From PALSA-505 sp036267135 (GTDB lineage Bacteria > Actinomycetota > Actinomycetes > Streptosporangiales > Streptosporangiaceae): a stretch of DNA of 64,000 nucleotides. Below are positions 16,159 to 24,527 of this stretch, one piece after another. Where the stretch lies: positions 1-64,000 of the forward strand of contig DATAWQ010000160.1 of the NCBI GenBank assembly GCA_036267135.1, given 5' to 3'. The stretch's first letter is position 1. Each line of letters starts with the position of its first letter. The position numbers and the translations under genes were made by a program. The notes below the pieces were generated by a model. The model ran no database searches. It saw only the letters and a list, made by a program, of their open reading frames with translations, and had not been told where the DNA came from.

Positions 16159-17085
16159 ATGCATCATGCGTCCGGCGAACTGGCCACGCATATCGAAGGG
16201 CCCTGGTCGCACCGGTCGGTGAGCGCGAACGGCTCACGGTTCCACGTGGCCGAGGCCGGCGAGGGACCGCTGGTTCTGCTGCTGCACGGATTCCCCGAGT
16301 TCTGGTGGACCTGGCGGCACCAGTTGCCCTCACTGGCGGAGGCCGGTTACCGCGCGGTCGCCGCCGACCTGCGCGGCTACGGCGCCAGCGACAAGCCACC
16401 CCGCGGATATGACCTGGTCACGGCCGCGTCCGACGCCGGCGGCCTGATCCGGGCGCTGGGCGAGGCGAACGCGATCGTGGTGGGTCACGACTGGGGCGGA
16501 CTGGTGGCCTGGACCATGGGGGCCTACTTCCCCAAGATGGTCAGGCGGCTGGCCATCGTGTCGGTGCCGCACCCGCTGCGGCTGCGGTCGGCCGTCCTGA
16601 CCGACCCGCTCGGGCAGGGCAAACGCAGCGGGTACGCGGTTGGTTTCCAACTGCCCCGGCTGCCCGAACGGCGGCTGCTCGAAGGCAACGCGCGCCGGGT
16701 GGGACGGATGCTGCGGGACTGGTCGGGGCCGGGCTGGCCGGACACCGAGACCGAGCGCACGTACCGGCGGGCCATGCTGATCCCGTCCGTGGCCCACTCA
16801 GCGCTTGAGTACCACCGGTGGTTCGTCCGGTCCAGGTTGCGGCCGGACGGGCTGCGGTACGCGCGCCACCTGCGCGTTCCCATCCAGGCGCCGACCCTGC
16901 AACTGCACGGGGCGCTGGACCGGTGCGTGCTGCCGCGCAGCGCGCGCGGCTCCAGCCGTCACGTCGAGGCGCCCTACCGCTGGCATCTGATCGAGGGTGT
17001 GGGCCACTTCCCGCACGAGGAGAAGCCGGCCAGGTTCGACGCCGAACTTCGCGGCTGGCTGGCCGACCCCGAACCCGAACGATGA
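16159..17085 (+). CDS. alpha/beta hydrolase of the epoxide hydrolase type
   Basis: 308 aa. The oxyanion-side motif HGFPEFWWTWRHQ and the nucleophile elbow VGHDWGG, with Asp rather than Ser, place it in the epoxide hydrolase / haloalkane dehalogenase branch. The catalytic His is in GVGHFPHEE near the C-terminus. HGFPEFW favours epoxide hydrolase over dehalogenase. The physiological substrate is unknown. It sits between the holin-X-like gene and a DUF309 gene whose ATG overlaps its stop (ATGA), an operon of core actinobacterial type. Confidence 0.88.
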   Translation: MHHASGELATHIEGPWSHRSVSANGSRFHVAEAGEGPLVLLLHGFPEFWWTWRHQLPSLAEAGYRAVAADLRGYGASDKPPRGYDLVTAASDAGGLIRALGEANAIVVGHDWGGLVAWTMGAYFPKMVRRLAIVSVPHPLRLRSAVLTDPLGQGKRSGYAVGFQLPRLPERRLLEGNARRVGRMLRDWSGPGWPDTETERTYRRAMLIPSVAHSALEYHRWFVRSRLRPDGLRYARHLRVPIQAPTLQLHGALDRCVLPRSARGSSRHVEAPYRWHLIEGVGHFPHEEKPARFDAELRGWLADPEPER

Positions 17086-17627
17086 CGAAAATTAACGGTG
17101 GCCACCTGGACCGGGACCGCGATGACTCGGGCCGGCCGCGCAATGCCAGGCCCCGGGACGCGCTCGGGCGGCCGCTCCCCCCAGGTTCGCAGGGTGAGCC
17201 AGGCGTGCCCGACGATCTCGTCCTGCCGCCGGGTGAGGCGCTGGACCTGGCCCAGCGGCTGATCGACACGGGCAGGCCCTTCGGGGCGCACGAGGTGCTC
17301 GAGGCGTCGTGGAAATCGGCCCCGCCGGACGAGCGCGACCTGTGGCAGGGACTGGCCCAGATCGCGGTCGGGCTGACCCACGCCCAGCGGGGCAACGCGC
17401 GCGGGGCGGTGGCCCTGCTCCGCCGGGGGGCGGAGCGCGTGGCCGGCTACCTGGCCGACGGCCAGGACGCGGCCGCGGGGCCGCACGGGATCGACGGGCC
17501 CGGGATCGTCGCGGCGGCGCAGGCGCTGGCCGACCGGATCGAGCGCGACGGGACCGCCTCCGTTCCGCCCGGCGATCTGCGGCCGCGGCTGTCGGTCAGG
17601 TGCAACCCTGGGTCGGCACCGGGCTGA
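17082..17627 (+). CDS. DUF309 family protein
   Basis: 181 aa. Residues about 50-130 hold the DUF309 helical core, with the family motif RPFGAHEVLEASWKSAPPDE and LAQIAVGLTHAQRGN. The N-terminus is a charged low-complexity segment. The function of the family is unknown. The start overlaps the upstream hydrolase stop, indicating translational coupling. The 3' end overlaps the convergent MarP-like gene by 32 bp. Confidence 0.85.
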   Translation: MTKINGGHLDRDRDDSGRPRNARPRDALGRPLPPGSQGEPGVPDDLVLPPGEALDLAQRLIDTGRPFGAHEVLEASWKSAPPDERDLWQGLAQIAVGLTHAQRGNARGAVALLRRGAERVAGYLADGQDAAAGPHGIDGPGIVAAAQALADRIERDGTASVPPGDLRPRLSVRCNPGSAPG

Positions 17628-18789
17628 CCGCGTTCTCCCCCTTGCTGACGTCGCCGGACACGTCGGACGAGGTCAGCGCGTAGCCAACATCCTTGACCCC
17701 GACGGCTGCGGCGAACACCACGCCGTCGACCTTCCCGGTCTGCGGGTCGATCAGCGGCCCGCCGGAGTTACCCGGCTGGATGAACGCGCGGAGCGCGTAG
17801 ATCTGATGGGTGACGAAGGCGTTCTGGTAGATGTCGGGCGCGGTGGCTTGCTGTACCGCGCCGATGGTGGCCGGCCGCAGGGTGAACGGGTGATCCTCCG
17901 GGTACCCGGCCACGACCGCGTTCGCTCCCACCCCCATCGGGCCGGCGAGCTTCAGGGTCGGCACGTTGAGGCCGGGCACGTAGAGAATGGCGAGGTCGCC
18001 CTTGGGGTCGAAGAACACGACGTGGGCGCTGTAGGCGCCGCCGCCGGGCGCGTACACGTTCGGCCCCATGGTGACCCCGGCAACCACGTGCGCGTTCGTC
18101 AGGACGTGGTCGGGGGAGATCACGAAGCCGGAGCCCTCGATCTCGCGCGAGCAACTCGGTGCCGTCCCCATCACCTTGACGATGCTCGGCTCGTCCCGGC
18201 GGATCGCCGGGTAGCTCAGGTATTTGCTGTTGGGCGCCGCCACCGACAGCGGCGACTCCAGACCGAGACCGCCGAACACTTCCGGGTACGGGCCACTGGC
18301 CAGCAGCCTGCGGAAGTCGGAGAACATGGTCTGCGCCTCCGACGGCACGACGTGATCGACGGCGCGGAGCACCAGCGAGTTGCTGACCTGCGTGGTGATC
18401 GTCGGGAACGGCCCGTTCTCCATGGCCGACCCGACCAGCCAGGCGATGAGCAGGACCGAGATAACGCTGATGACGGCCCCGCCGGCCGCGTCCACGTAGG
18501 TCACCGGCCGCCACGTCACCCGCGACCGCAGCGCGGCCCCGATGGCGGAGGCGACAAGCTGGCCGATCATCGCCGCCACGAAGACCGCGACCACCGCGAT
18601 CAGCGCCTGCTGGGCCACATTGCTGGTGATCGAGCTGGCGATGCGCGGCGCGAAGATGGCGCCGATCGCGGCGCCAATGAGGAACCCGACGAAGCTGAGC
18701 GCGCCGATGATGAACCCCTGACGGTAGCCGGAGACCGCGAAGGCGGCCACCAGCACAAGCAGGATCAGGTCCAGCAGATCGACCGGCAC
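17596..18789 (-). CDS. MarP-like membrane serine protease (CvpA fold plus trypsin-like domain)
   Basis: 397 aa. The N-terminal CvpA/colicin V-like domain has four membrane segments within residues 1-120. The periplasmic protease domain has His in VLTNAHVVAG, Asp in DPKGDLAILYV and Ser in GNSGGPLID. This is the organisation of mycobacterial MarP (Rv3671c), which is needed for acid and oxidative resistance and cleaves a peptidoglycan hydrolase. The GTG start at 18789 has TACGGT exactly 7 nt upstream. It belongs to a minus-strand run with NUDIX and nth, as in other actinobacteria. Confidence 0.92.
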   Translation of the reverse strand: MPVDLLDLILLVLVAAFAVSGYRQGFIIGALSFVGFLIGAAIGAIFAPRIASSITSNVAQQALIAVVAVFVAAMIGQLVASAIGAALRSRVTWRPVTYVDAAGGAVISVISVLLIAWLVGSAMENGPFPTITTQVSNSLVLRAVDHVVPSEAQTMFSDFRRLLASGPYPEVFGGLGLESPLSVAAPNSKYLSYPAIRRDEPSIVKVMGTAPSCSREIEGSGFVISPDHVLTNAHVVAGVTMGPNVYAPGGGAYSAHVVFFDPKGDLAILYVPGLNVPTLKLAGPMGVGANAVVAGYPEDHPFTLRPATIGAVQQATAPDIYQNAFVTHQIYALRAFIQPGNSGGPLIDPQTGKVDGVVFAAAVGVKDVGYALTSSDVSGDVSKGENAVSPVPTQGCT

Positions 18790-18796
18790 GTGCCCA

Positions 18797-18802
18797 ACCG
18801 TA
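18797..18802 (-). promoter_or_regulatory. -10 box of leaderless promoter for the MarP-like gene
   Basis: TACGGT on the minus strand followed by 7 nt and the GTG start at 18789. Confidence 0.5.
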
Positions 18803-18807
18803 TATGG

Positions 18808-19548
18808 CTACCAGCCATGCCCGTCGTGGTTGCCGCCGTCGGCCTGAGCCTTCACCGAAGCGGCCGCCAGCGCTTCGGGGGGCAGGTCCTCGATGCGCCC
18901 GGTGTCCCACGGCGTCTCCCAGCCGCCGAGGGTGAGCAGCATGCTGACCAGCGCGGCGGTGAAGCCCCAGACCAGCATGCCGCCGACCCGGAAGGCTGGC
19001 CCGCTGTGGCCGGACGGGTGCCTGATGATCAGCCGGTTCGCCGGGTCGGCGAACTCGCCGATGGGCACCCTGGCCACGGCGGCCACCTCGTCCGGATCGG
19101 CGGCCCTGACCGCGACCGGCCGGCGCCACCAGCCGATGACCGGAACCACCCGGAACTCGCTGCGGTCGATGTACAGCTCGGGCGCGGTCCCGACCACGTC
19201 CACGCCGGCCGGATCCAGGCCGACTTCCTCGGCCGCCTCGCGCAGCGCCGCGTCCACCGGGCCTGCGTCGGCGGGATCGATGGCGCCGCCGGGAAAGGCG
19301 GGCTGGCCGCCGTGCCTGCGCAACCCCGGCCTGCGCTGGATGAGCAGCAGATCCGGGTCACCGGCGCCGGCCGCGCCGCCAGGCCCGGGCGCACCGCCTG
19401 ACCCCGGCGCACCGTGGCCGAACAGCACCAGGACCGCGGACCGCCTGCCCCGCCCGGGCGGTGGCCGCAGCACCGGCGGCACCGGCACCTGGGCGAATCT
19501 GGCCGCGAGCTCGCGCAGCCAGCCCGGCACCGGGGGGTCGGTTGTCAC
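18808..19548 (-). CDS. NUDIX hydrolase, CoA-pyrophosphatase type
   Basis: 246 aa from the GTG at 19548, which overlaps the nth stop by 4 bp (GTGA). The motif LLIQRRPGLRRHGGQPAFPGG directly precedes the Nudix box with AALREAAEEVGL; this combined signature marks the CoA diphosphatase branch (NudL/NUDT7-8). Such enzymes cleave CoA or acyl-CoA to phosphopantetheine and 3',5'-ADP. A Gly/Ala/Pro-rich insertion (about 45-70) is unusual in length. It is co-transcribed with nth and probably upstream of the MarP-like gene, 18 bp away. Confidence 0.88.
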   Translation of the reverse strand: MTTDPPVPGWLRELAARFAQVPVPPVLRPPPGRGRRSAVLVLFGHGAPGSGGAPGPGGAAGAGDPDLLLIQRRPGLRRHGGQPAFPGGAIDPADAGPVDAALREAAEEVGLDPAGVDVVGTAPELYIDRSEFRVVPVIGWWRRPVAVRAADPDEVAAVARVPIGEFADPANRLIIRHPSGHSGPAFRVGGMLVWGFTAALVSMLLTLGGWETPWDTGRIEDLPPEALAAASVKAQADGGNHDGHGW

Positions 19549-20285
19549 GAGAAGGGCCCGGACTTGACCAGCTTGAGTGCGGTCTTCTCGTCCACGGGTC
19601 CCTCGCCGAAGGAGGGGCAGAGCCGCGCGAGCGGGCAGGCACCGCAGGCCGGCCGGCGGGCGTGACAGATGCGGCGGCCGTGCCAGATCAGCCGGTGCGA
19701 CAGCATCGTCCACTCCGACTTGGGGAACATGGGGCCGACCTCGGCCTCGACTTTCTCCGGCTCGGTAGCCTGGGTCCAGCCGAAGCGGCGGGACAGCCGG
19801 AAGAAGTGGGTGTCCACCGTGATGCCGGGCACCCCGAACGCGTTGCCGAGCACCACGTTCGCGGTCTTGCGGCCGACGCCGGGCAGCGTGACGAGGTCGG
19901 CGAGGCGGCTGGGCACCTCGCCGCCGAACCTGTCCCGCAGCGCGGCCGACAGCCCGATGACCGACTTGGTCTTGGCCCGGTAGAACCCGGTGGGCTTCAG
20001 GATCCCTTCCACGTCCTCGGGGTTGGCGGCGGCCAGATCCTCGGGGGCCGGGTACTTGGCGAACAGGGCCGGCGTGGTCAGGTTCACCCTGACGTCGGTG
20101 GTCTGCGCCGACAGCACGGTGGAGACCAGGAGCTGGAACGGGTTGACGAAGTTCAGCTCGCAGTGCGCGTCCGGGTAGGTCTCGGCCAGGATCCGGTTCA
20201 TCTGGCGGGCCCGCCGGACCAACCCCAGGTGTGTCTCCGACTTCCACTTCCGAGCCCGCGCCGCCGGGGTCACTTCGGTTGCCAT
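19545..20285 (-). CDS. nth: endonuclease III, DNA glycosylase/AP lyase
   Basis: 246 aa from the ATG at 20285; TACGCT lies 6 nt upstream (plus positions 20292-20297), so translation is probably leaderless. The helix-hairpin-helix is in LVTLPGVGRKTANVV with catalytic Lys, and the catalytic Asp is in TVDTHFFRLS. The 4Fe-4S loop CHARRPACGACPLARLC gives Cys spacing x6-x2-x5. It removes oxidised pyrimidines in base excision repair. It is first in the nth-NUDIX-(MarP-like) run. Confidence 0.95.
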   Translation of the reverse strand: MATEVTPAARARKWKSETHLGLVRRARQMNRILAETYPDAHCELNFVNPFQLLVSTVLSAQTTDVRVNLTTPALFAKYPAPEDLAAANPEDVEGILKPTGFYRAKTKSVIGLSAALRDRFGGEVPSRLADLVTLPGVGRKTANVVLGNAFGVPGITVDTHFFRLSRRFGWTQATEPEKVEAEVGPMFPKSEWTMLSHRLIWHGRRICHARRPACGACPLARLCPSFGEGPVDEKTALKLVKSGPFS

Positions 20286-20346
20286 CCCGTCAGCGTAGAG
20301 CCTCGGCCACCCCGCATCTTCCAGCCCAGCCCGTACAGCTTCCACC

Positions 20347-20417
20347 CCAGCCCGTACGGCCGGCGGGTTCATCTTTTCGGCCCAGAAAGCAGAGCCGGCG
20401 GGTTCATCTTTTCGGCC
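20347..20417 (-). repeat. dispersed intergenic repeat, copy C (two tandem units)
   Basis: On the minus strand a full 36-bp unit (20347-20382) nearly identical to copy B is preceded by a shorter second unit (20394-20417). The two are joined by GGCTCTGCTTTCTGG, which itself resembles the sequence just upstream of copy A. Part of the outer block (CCCAGCCCGTAC) is repeated again at 20325-20336. Confidence 0.85.
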
Positions 20418-20428
20418 AAACTAGCAGC

Positions 20429-21112
20429 GTGAGCGTATCTGCGGTGATTTTCGACTGGGGCGGCACTCTCACGCCCTGGCACACGATCGACCATGACGAG
20501 CTGTGGCTGGCCATCTGCACCCCGCACAGCGACACGGACGCGGCGGCCCGGATGGCCGCGAAACTCCGCTCCGCCGAGGTCAGCCTCTGGCAGGACGCGG
20601 AACGCGACCAGCGGAGCGCGACGCTCGACGAACTGCTCTCGCTGGCCGGCGTGCCCCCCACCGAGGCGTTCCTCGACTCCTACTTCCAGGCCTGGGAGCC
20701 GCACACCTTCACCGACCCGGACGCGCCCGGTGTGCTGCGTGAGCTGCGCGGCCGCGGGATCAAGATCGGCGTGCTGTCGAACACCATGTGGCCGCGCACG
20801 CACCACGAGCGCATCTTCGACCGGGACGGCGTGCTCGACCTGATCGACGGCGCGGTGTACAGCAGCGAGATCCCCTGGACCAAGCCGCACCCCGAGGCGT
20901 TCCTGGCGGCGATGGCGGCCGTCGGCGTGACCGAGCCCGGCGAGTGCGTGTTCGTGGGCGACCGGCCGTTCGACGACATGCACGGCGCGCGAAGCGCGGG
21001 CATGCGTACCGTGCTCGTCCCGAACAGCGACGTGCCCACGTTCGCCGACGCGGTGCCGGACGCGATCATCGAGCGGCTCGCCGAACTGCCTCCGCTGATC
21101 GACCGGTGGTGA
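20429..21112 (+). CDS. HAD-IA family hydrolase with atypical motif I
   Basis: 227 aa from the GTG at 20429. Motif I reads VIFDWGGTLTPW: the nucleophile Asp is present but the second Asp of DxDxT is Gly, as in some dehalogenase- or phosphonatase-like HADs. Motif II is IGVLSNTMW, the Lys is in WTKPHPEAF, and motif IV is CVFVGDRPFDDMHGA. The usual phosphatase acid/base is therefore missing, so catalysis on phosphate esters is uncertain. The start lies right after the second unit of repeat copy C. Confidence 0.85.
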   Translation: MSVSAVIFDWGGTLTPWHTIDHDELWLAICTPHSDTDAAARMAAKLRSAEVSLWQDAERDQRSATLDELLSLAGVPPTEAFLDSYFQAWEPHTFTDPDAPGVLRELRGRGIKIGVLSNTMWPRTHHERIFDRDGVLDLIDGAVYSSEIPWTKPHPEAFLAAMAAVGVTEPGECVFVGDRPFDDMHGARSAGMRTVLVPNSDVPTFADAVPDAIIERLAELPPLIDRW

Positions 21113-21137
21113 GCCGCGGCGCTAGCCGTGCACGGTG

Positions 21138-22778
21138 CTAGCCGTGCACGGGGGGCGACACCACGATCGGGGTGTGGGTCGGGGCTGGTGTCGACGGCGG
21201 GGCTGATGACGACGGTGGAGCCGGGGTCTTGGACGGGGTCGGTGTTGGGGTCGGGGACGAACGGGGCACGGTCGGCGTCGGCGTCGGGGGCGGTGAGGAC
21301 GGCGGCGGCGATGACGCCGGCGCCGTCCAGCTCACGGTGACCGCCTGGTTGCCGGGGCCGAGCGTGATCGTGGCCTGACCGGCCTCGTCCTGGGCGCGGC
21401 TGACCGTCACGGTGACGGCGGTCTGCTGGCCCGCGGGCAGGGTCCCGCCGGTCCCGCTCAGCGTGACATCGGCCGATGCCGTAGCAGCCGACCAGGTGAC
21501 CGGTCCGCCGCCGGCGGTCAATGTGAACTCACCGGTGGAGCCGGTGCCCAGGTCCAGGTCGGCCGGGGAGACCTGCAACTGCCCGGCCCGGGGCGGGCCG
21601 CCGGAGCCTGACCGGCCGGGGGACGGCCCCCGGCCGGGGACCGGGCCCGTGGTGGCGCGCAGGAACAGCCGGGTGGGCGAGCTCGGGCCCTGGGTGCTGA
21701 CCGACTCGGCCGGCGGGCTCGAGGCGCTGGCGTGGCCCGGCGTGCGGCCGTGGCCGCCCGGGCCTGACGTGGGCTGCTCGCTCGCGGCGGGGGACACGGT
21801 CACGGACTTGGTGCCGGTGGCGGACGAGACGCCGAGCACCGTGGTACCGAAGCCGCCGAACCTGTCGATCGCGACCAGCATGACGACGACTATGGCGACC
21901 GCGACCACGGCCGCCGCGGGGCCGGGCCACAGCCGGGCGCGGAAGCGGCGGGCCGGCGGCGGTGTGGGCGGCGCGTCCCCGGGGAAGCCGGACTGGTTGA
22001 AGCCGGTGATCTTGCCCGCGACGAACATCCGGTAACCGACGAGTTCGGGGTCGGTGAAGCAGGTCATCACGCGCAGCCGCATGGCCTGCGGGGGCACCGG
22101 CACGGGCAGCAGGCTGTAGACCTTGGTAGCCGCCACGTTGCGGGGCAGGTAGCGGTGGCAGATCTGGCAGGACGTCGCGTGCTTGACCAGTCGCTCGCGC
22201 AGGGCCACGGTCAGCTCGCCGACCCAGCCCCGCAGGGCCGCGGCCCGCTCGGGGCAGCCGTGCACCCCGTGCCTGGCCAGGATCTCACCCGCCAGGGCCT
22301 GTTCGAGGTGGATCCTGGACCGGCCGAGCGCCCGGTGCAGCGCGCCGGGCGACATGTCCATGACGCGGGCGGCCATCCCGGGCTCCAGGCCGTGCCTGAT
22401 CGTCAGTTCCAGGGCCTCGCGCTCGGCCGGATCGAGGCTCATCACGGCCTGCCAGGCGATCAGCCGCCGGTCGGCGTCGGGCTGGTCGGGCCGGGCGATG
22501 ACCGCGTCGTGCGCCGCCCCAGCGGACTCCTGCCGGCGCAGGCATTCGGCCCGGGCCAGCGCGTAGAGCCAGGGGCGCAGCTGATCGGGATCGCGGAGCT
22601 GCCTGATGTGCGCCTCGGCGAGCACCAGGGTGTCACGCAGCGCGACCTGCGCCGCGTCCCGGTTACGGAGAATGAACCAGCAATACCGGAAGAGGCTCTC
22701 TCCATGTGTGTCATAGAGGGCCGCTGGCGCACCCGGATCCCGGGCCCGGAGCGCCTCGACAAGCAGGGGGGCTTTCAT
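21138..22778 (-). CDS. sigma-70-like protein fused to zinc motif, membrane anchor and extracytoplasmic domain
   Basis: About 546 aa from the ATG at 22778; an in-frame ATG at 22841 and one 33 bp inside it are alternatives, and no strong Shine-Dalgarno decides. Residues about 18-84 resemble sigma region 2 and 112-164 region 4 (LDPAEREALELTIRHGLEP, ALHRALGRSRIHL). Then comes H-x3-C-x2-C (HATSCQIC, about 200-207), as in zinc anti-sigma domains, and one transmembrane helix (about 286-304). Outside are a BACON/Ig-like beta domain (about 400-490) and a Pro/Ser/Thr tail. It is best read as an ECF-type sigma with its own regulatory membrane module. The ligand is unknown. Confidence 0.75.
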   Translation of the reverse strand: MKAPLLVEALRARDPGAPAALYDTHGESLFRYCWFILRNRDAAQVALRDTLVLAEAHIRQLRDPDQLRPWLYALARAECLRRQESAGAAHDAVIARPDQPDADRRLIAWQAVMSLDPAEREALELTIRHGLEPGMAARVMDMSPGALHRALGRSRIHLEQALAGEILARHGVHGCPERAAALRGWVGELTVALRERLVKHATSCQICHRYLPRNVAATKVYSLLPVPVPPQAMRLRVMTCFTDPELVGYRMFVAGKITGFNQSGFPGDAPPTPPPARRFRARLWPGPAAAVVAVAIVVVMLVAIDRFGGFGTTVLGVSSATGTKSVTVSPAASEQPTSGPGGHGRTPGHASASSPPAESVSTQGPSSPTRLFLRATTGPVPGRGPSPGRSGSGGPPRAGQLQVSPADLDLGTGSTGEFTLTAGGGPVTWSAATASADVTLSGTGGTLPAGQQTAVTVTVSRAQDEAGQATITLGPGNQAVTVSWTAPASSPPPSSPPPTPTPTVPRSSPTPTPTPSKTPAPPSSSAPPSTPAPTHTPIVVSPPVHG

Positions 22779-22942
22779 GGCGAGAAAGGTAGAGGTTTTC
22801 GCGTGCATTCCTCTACCGATTCCACCGAACGCGACCGGCACGCCCCGCTAATTGCGCATCGTGTGTTAATTCATTGAAATGCCCGCTGTACGGCAATTTG
22901 ACGCGCCGGTTTGGGGTGGTTCACTCCGCCACGGCCAGTGAT

Positions 22943-23698
22943 TCACCCAGATGAGAGCGCTGTCATGGTGTGGACGGCGCAGCGATCGAGCCGGAAGCAA
23001 CTTTTGGAGAGAGAACGGAGGAAGGTATCGAAATGCAGGCGTTCCGGATTGACGTGCCGCCCGAATACGAGGATCACCACGGACGCGGCGCCGGCCAGTT
23101 TCAGCGCCGCGGCGGCCGACTGCGCGCTCGCGCCCGAGGCCCATGTGTCGTCGACCAGCAGCACGTTGGCGCCGCGCAGCGACGCATCGGACCGGTAACG
23201 GCCGACCCGCAGTTCCCTGGGCTGCACCGGGTCATCCCCGCAGGCGGTCAGGCCGGCCCACGGCAACGCGAGATAGGGCTCGATGAGCGCCCGCAGCGGG
23301 TGCACGCCAGGCCGGCCGGCGCCGCTCGGCACCACGGCGACGTGACTGGGTGCGGTCATGCCCGCGGTGGCCCACAGGCAGGTCCCGTGATCGTGCAGGA
23401 AGACCAGCAGCAGCGTGCGCATCGCCGCGCGCGCCTCGTGCCGGTCCGTCGAGGCGGATTTGTACATCCTCAGCCAGCGGGAGTAGGACGTGCCCGCGAT
23501 CGAGTACGACAGCGGCACCACCGCGTCGGCCAGCAGCCCGGGCGCGGTCCGGTGGTGCAGGTTGCAACTGAAGCAGCGCGGGTAACCCGCACGCGCGGGA
23601 CCTCGGCACACGGGGCAGCAGCCCAGCCCGGCGGGCATCGGGACGCGCAGCCCGGCCGCCTCACCGACGGCCGCCGCGCGCAGCCGCGACCAGGTCAT
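22943..23698 (-). CDS. ComF-like phosphoribosyltransferase-family protein
   Basis: 251 aa. Two CxxC-type pairs near the N-terminus (CCPVCRG and RCFSCN) suggest a zinc site. The C-terminal half has the PRTase fold with the PRPP-type loop VLLVDDTWASGASAQSAA. This is the ComF/amidophosphoribosyltransferase-like family; ComF is part of DNA uptake in Gram-positive bacteria, but most actinobacterial homologues are uncharacterised and the enzymatic substrate is unknown. It lies on the same strand as, and upstream of, the fused sigma gene, with 164 bp between. Confidence 0.82.
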   Translation of the reverse strand: MTWSRLRAAAVGEAAGLRVPMPAGLGCCPVCRGPARAGYPRCFSCNLHHRTAPGLLADAVVPLSYSIAGTSYSRWLRMYKSASTDRHEARAAMRTLLLVFLHDHGTCLWATAGMTAPSHVAVVPSGAGRPGVHPLRALIEPYLALPWAGLTACGDDPVQPRELRVGRYRSDASLRGANVLLVDDTWASGASAQSAAAALKLAGAASVVILVFGRHVNPERLHFDTFLRSLSKSCFRLDRCAVHTMTALSSG

Positions 23699-24527
23699 GG
23701 TGCCGGGCAGTGCGGTCGCGGAGTCATGAGCCCGATGGTAAGGACGGCCACCGACGATTCACGGTGTCCGCAAACCTCGCGGCGCTGACCAGCTACCCCA
23801 CCATCGCCGGGTGGGGACGATATCCCTGCGGCTATCGAATGGATCCACAGCCACTGGTAGAGCGGCCGCTCGGACCGTTAATTTCATGATCGCGAGCCCG
23901 GCATCGAATGATCACTTCCGGCCGCCCGATGCCATTGCAGAGGCGAGGAACACCTCGGTCATGATCGTTTCATGCCCGAGCTTTACCTTTGGGTTTTGAC
24001 CGAACTGGATCAGGGTAGATACCATTTCCCCACCCCACGGTAACCGCCTCTGGTTCGGTGACAGAGATATCACCGCAGCAACCTATGAGGTTCACGCCGT
24101 CCGGCAATCATGGACCTGAGCTGGGAGAACGTTACCCATTTTAGGGTAAGCGCTTTTATGCTACTCACAGGTTTAGTTACCGCCGACCACGGAAATCCTT
24201 GATTACGAGGGGAACCCGGACCGCCACACCGTGCTCACCAGGTCACTGTAATAGCGGCCATCACAGCCGGTGCCGGACTGGGCTGACGGAGAAGGGCGAG
24301 CTTGGTGAAATTCCCGGCACTGGCACAGGCGCCACTGGCGCACTTGTGTGAGGCTGGTCTTACGGGGGCGATGTTCAAAACTTGCAGATCGTGCGTGACC
24401 GCGGCGTCCGGGAACAGGGCGCCGTGATGGGAGGCCAGCCGGCGCAGTGGCTGCCGCGCTGGCTTTTCGCTATTTGCAGGTCCGCCGCCTGCGATTGCGG
24501 CTCTCACAAGCTGACGGCGAAGTAACG
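23699..24527. other. 829-bp low-GC intergenic region before the ATP-grasp operon
   Basis: Clearly lower in GC than its flanks and without a convincing long ORF. It has an imperfect inverted repeat GGTGACAGAGATATCACC at about 24057, a near-palindrome around 24132-24152 (GTTACCC...GGGTAAG), and several very short frames. One short frame from 24086 would encode 19 residues starting MRFTPSGNHG, with no ribosome site. It may hold regulatory sites or a decayed gene. Confidence 0.5.
24235..24507 (-). CDS. doubtful small ORF, divergent from the ATP-grasp gene
   Basis: 90 codons from a GTG at 24507; no Shine-Dalgarno. The middle reads CASGACASAG, a small-residue and Cys-rich stretch that superficially recalls a RiPP core, and the tail is hydrophobic. 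Base composition is atypical of the neighbouring genes. It may simply be open by chance, and I give it low weight. Confidence 0.15.
   Translation of the reverse strand: MRAAIAGGGPANSEKPARQPLRRLASHHGALFPDAAVTHDLQVLNIAPVRPASHKCASGACASAGNFTKLALLRQPSPAPAVMAAITVTW

Noticed and set aside
23811..23999. 63-codon plus-strand ORF in the low-GC gap
   Set aside because: No ribosome site, no motif, and composition does not follow coding bias.
24235..24507. RiPP precursor (CASGACASAG core) next to the ATP-grasp gene
   Set aside because: No ribosome site, no leader family recognised, and the ligase resembles BacD rather than RiPP graspases. Kept only as a doubtful ORF.
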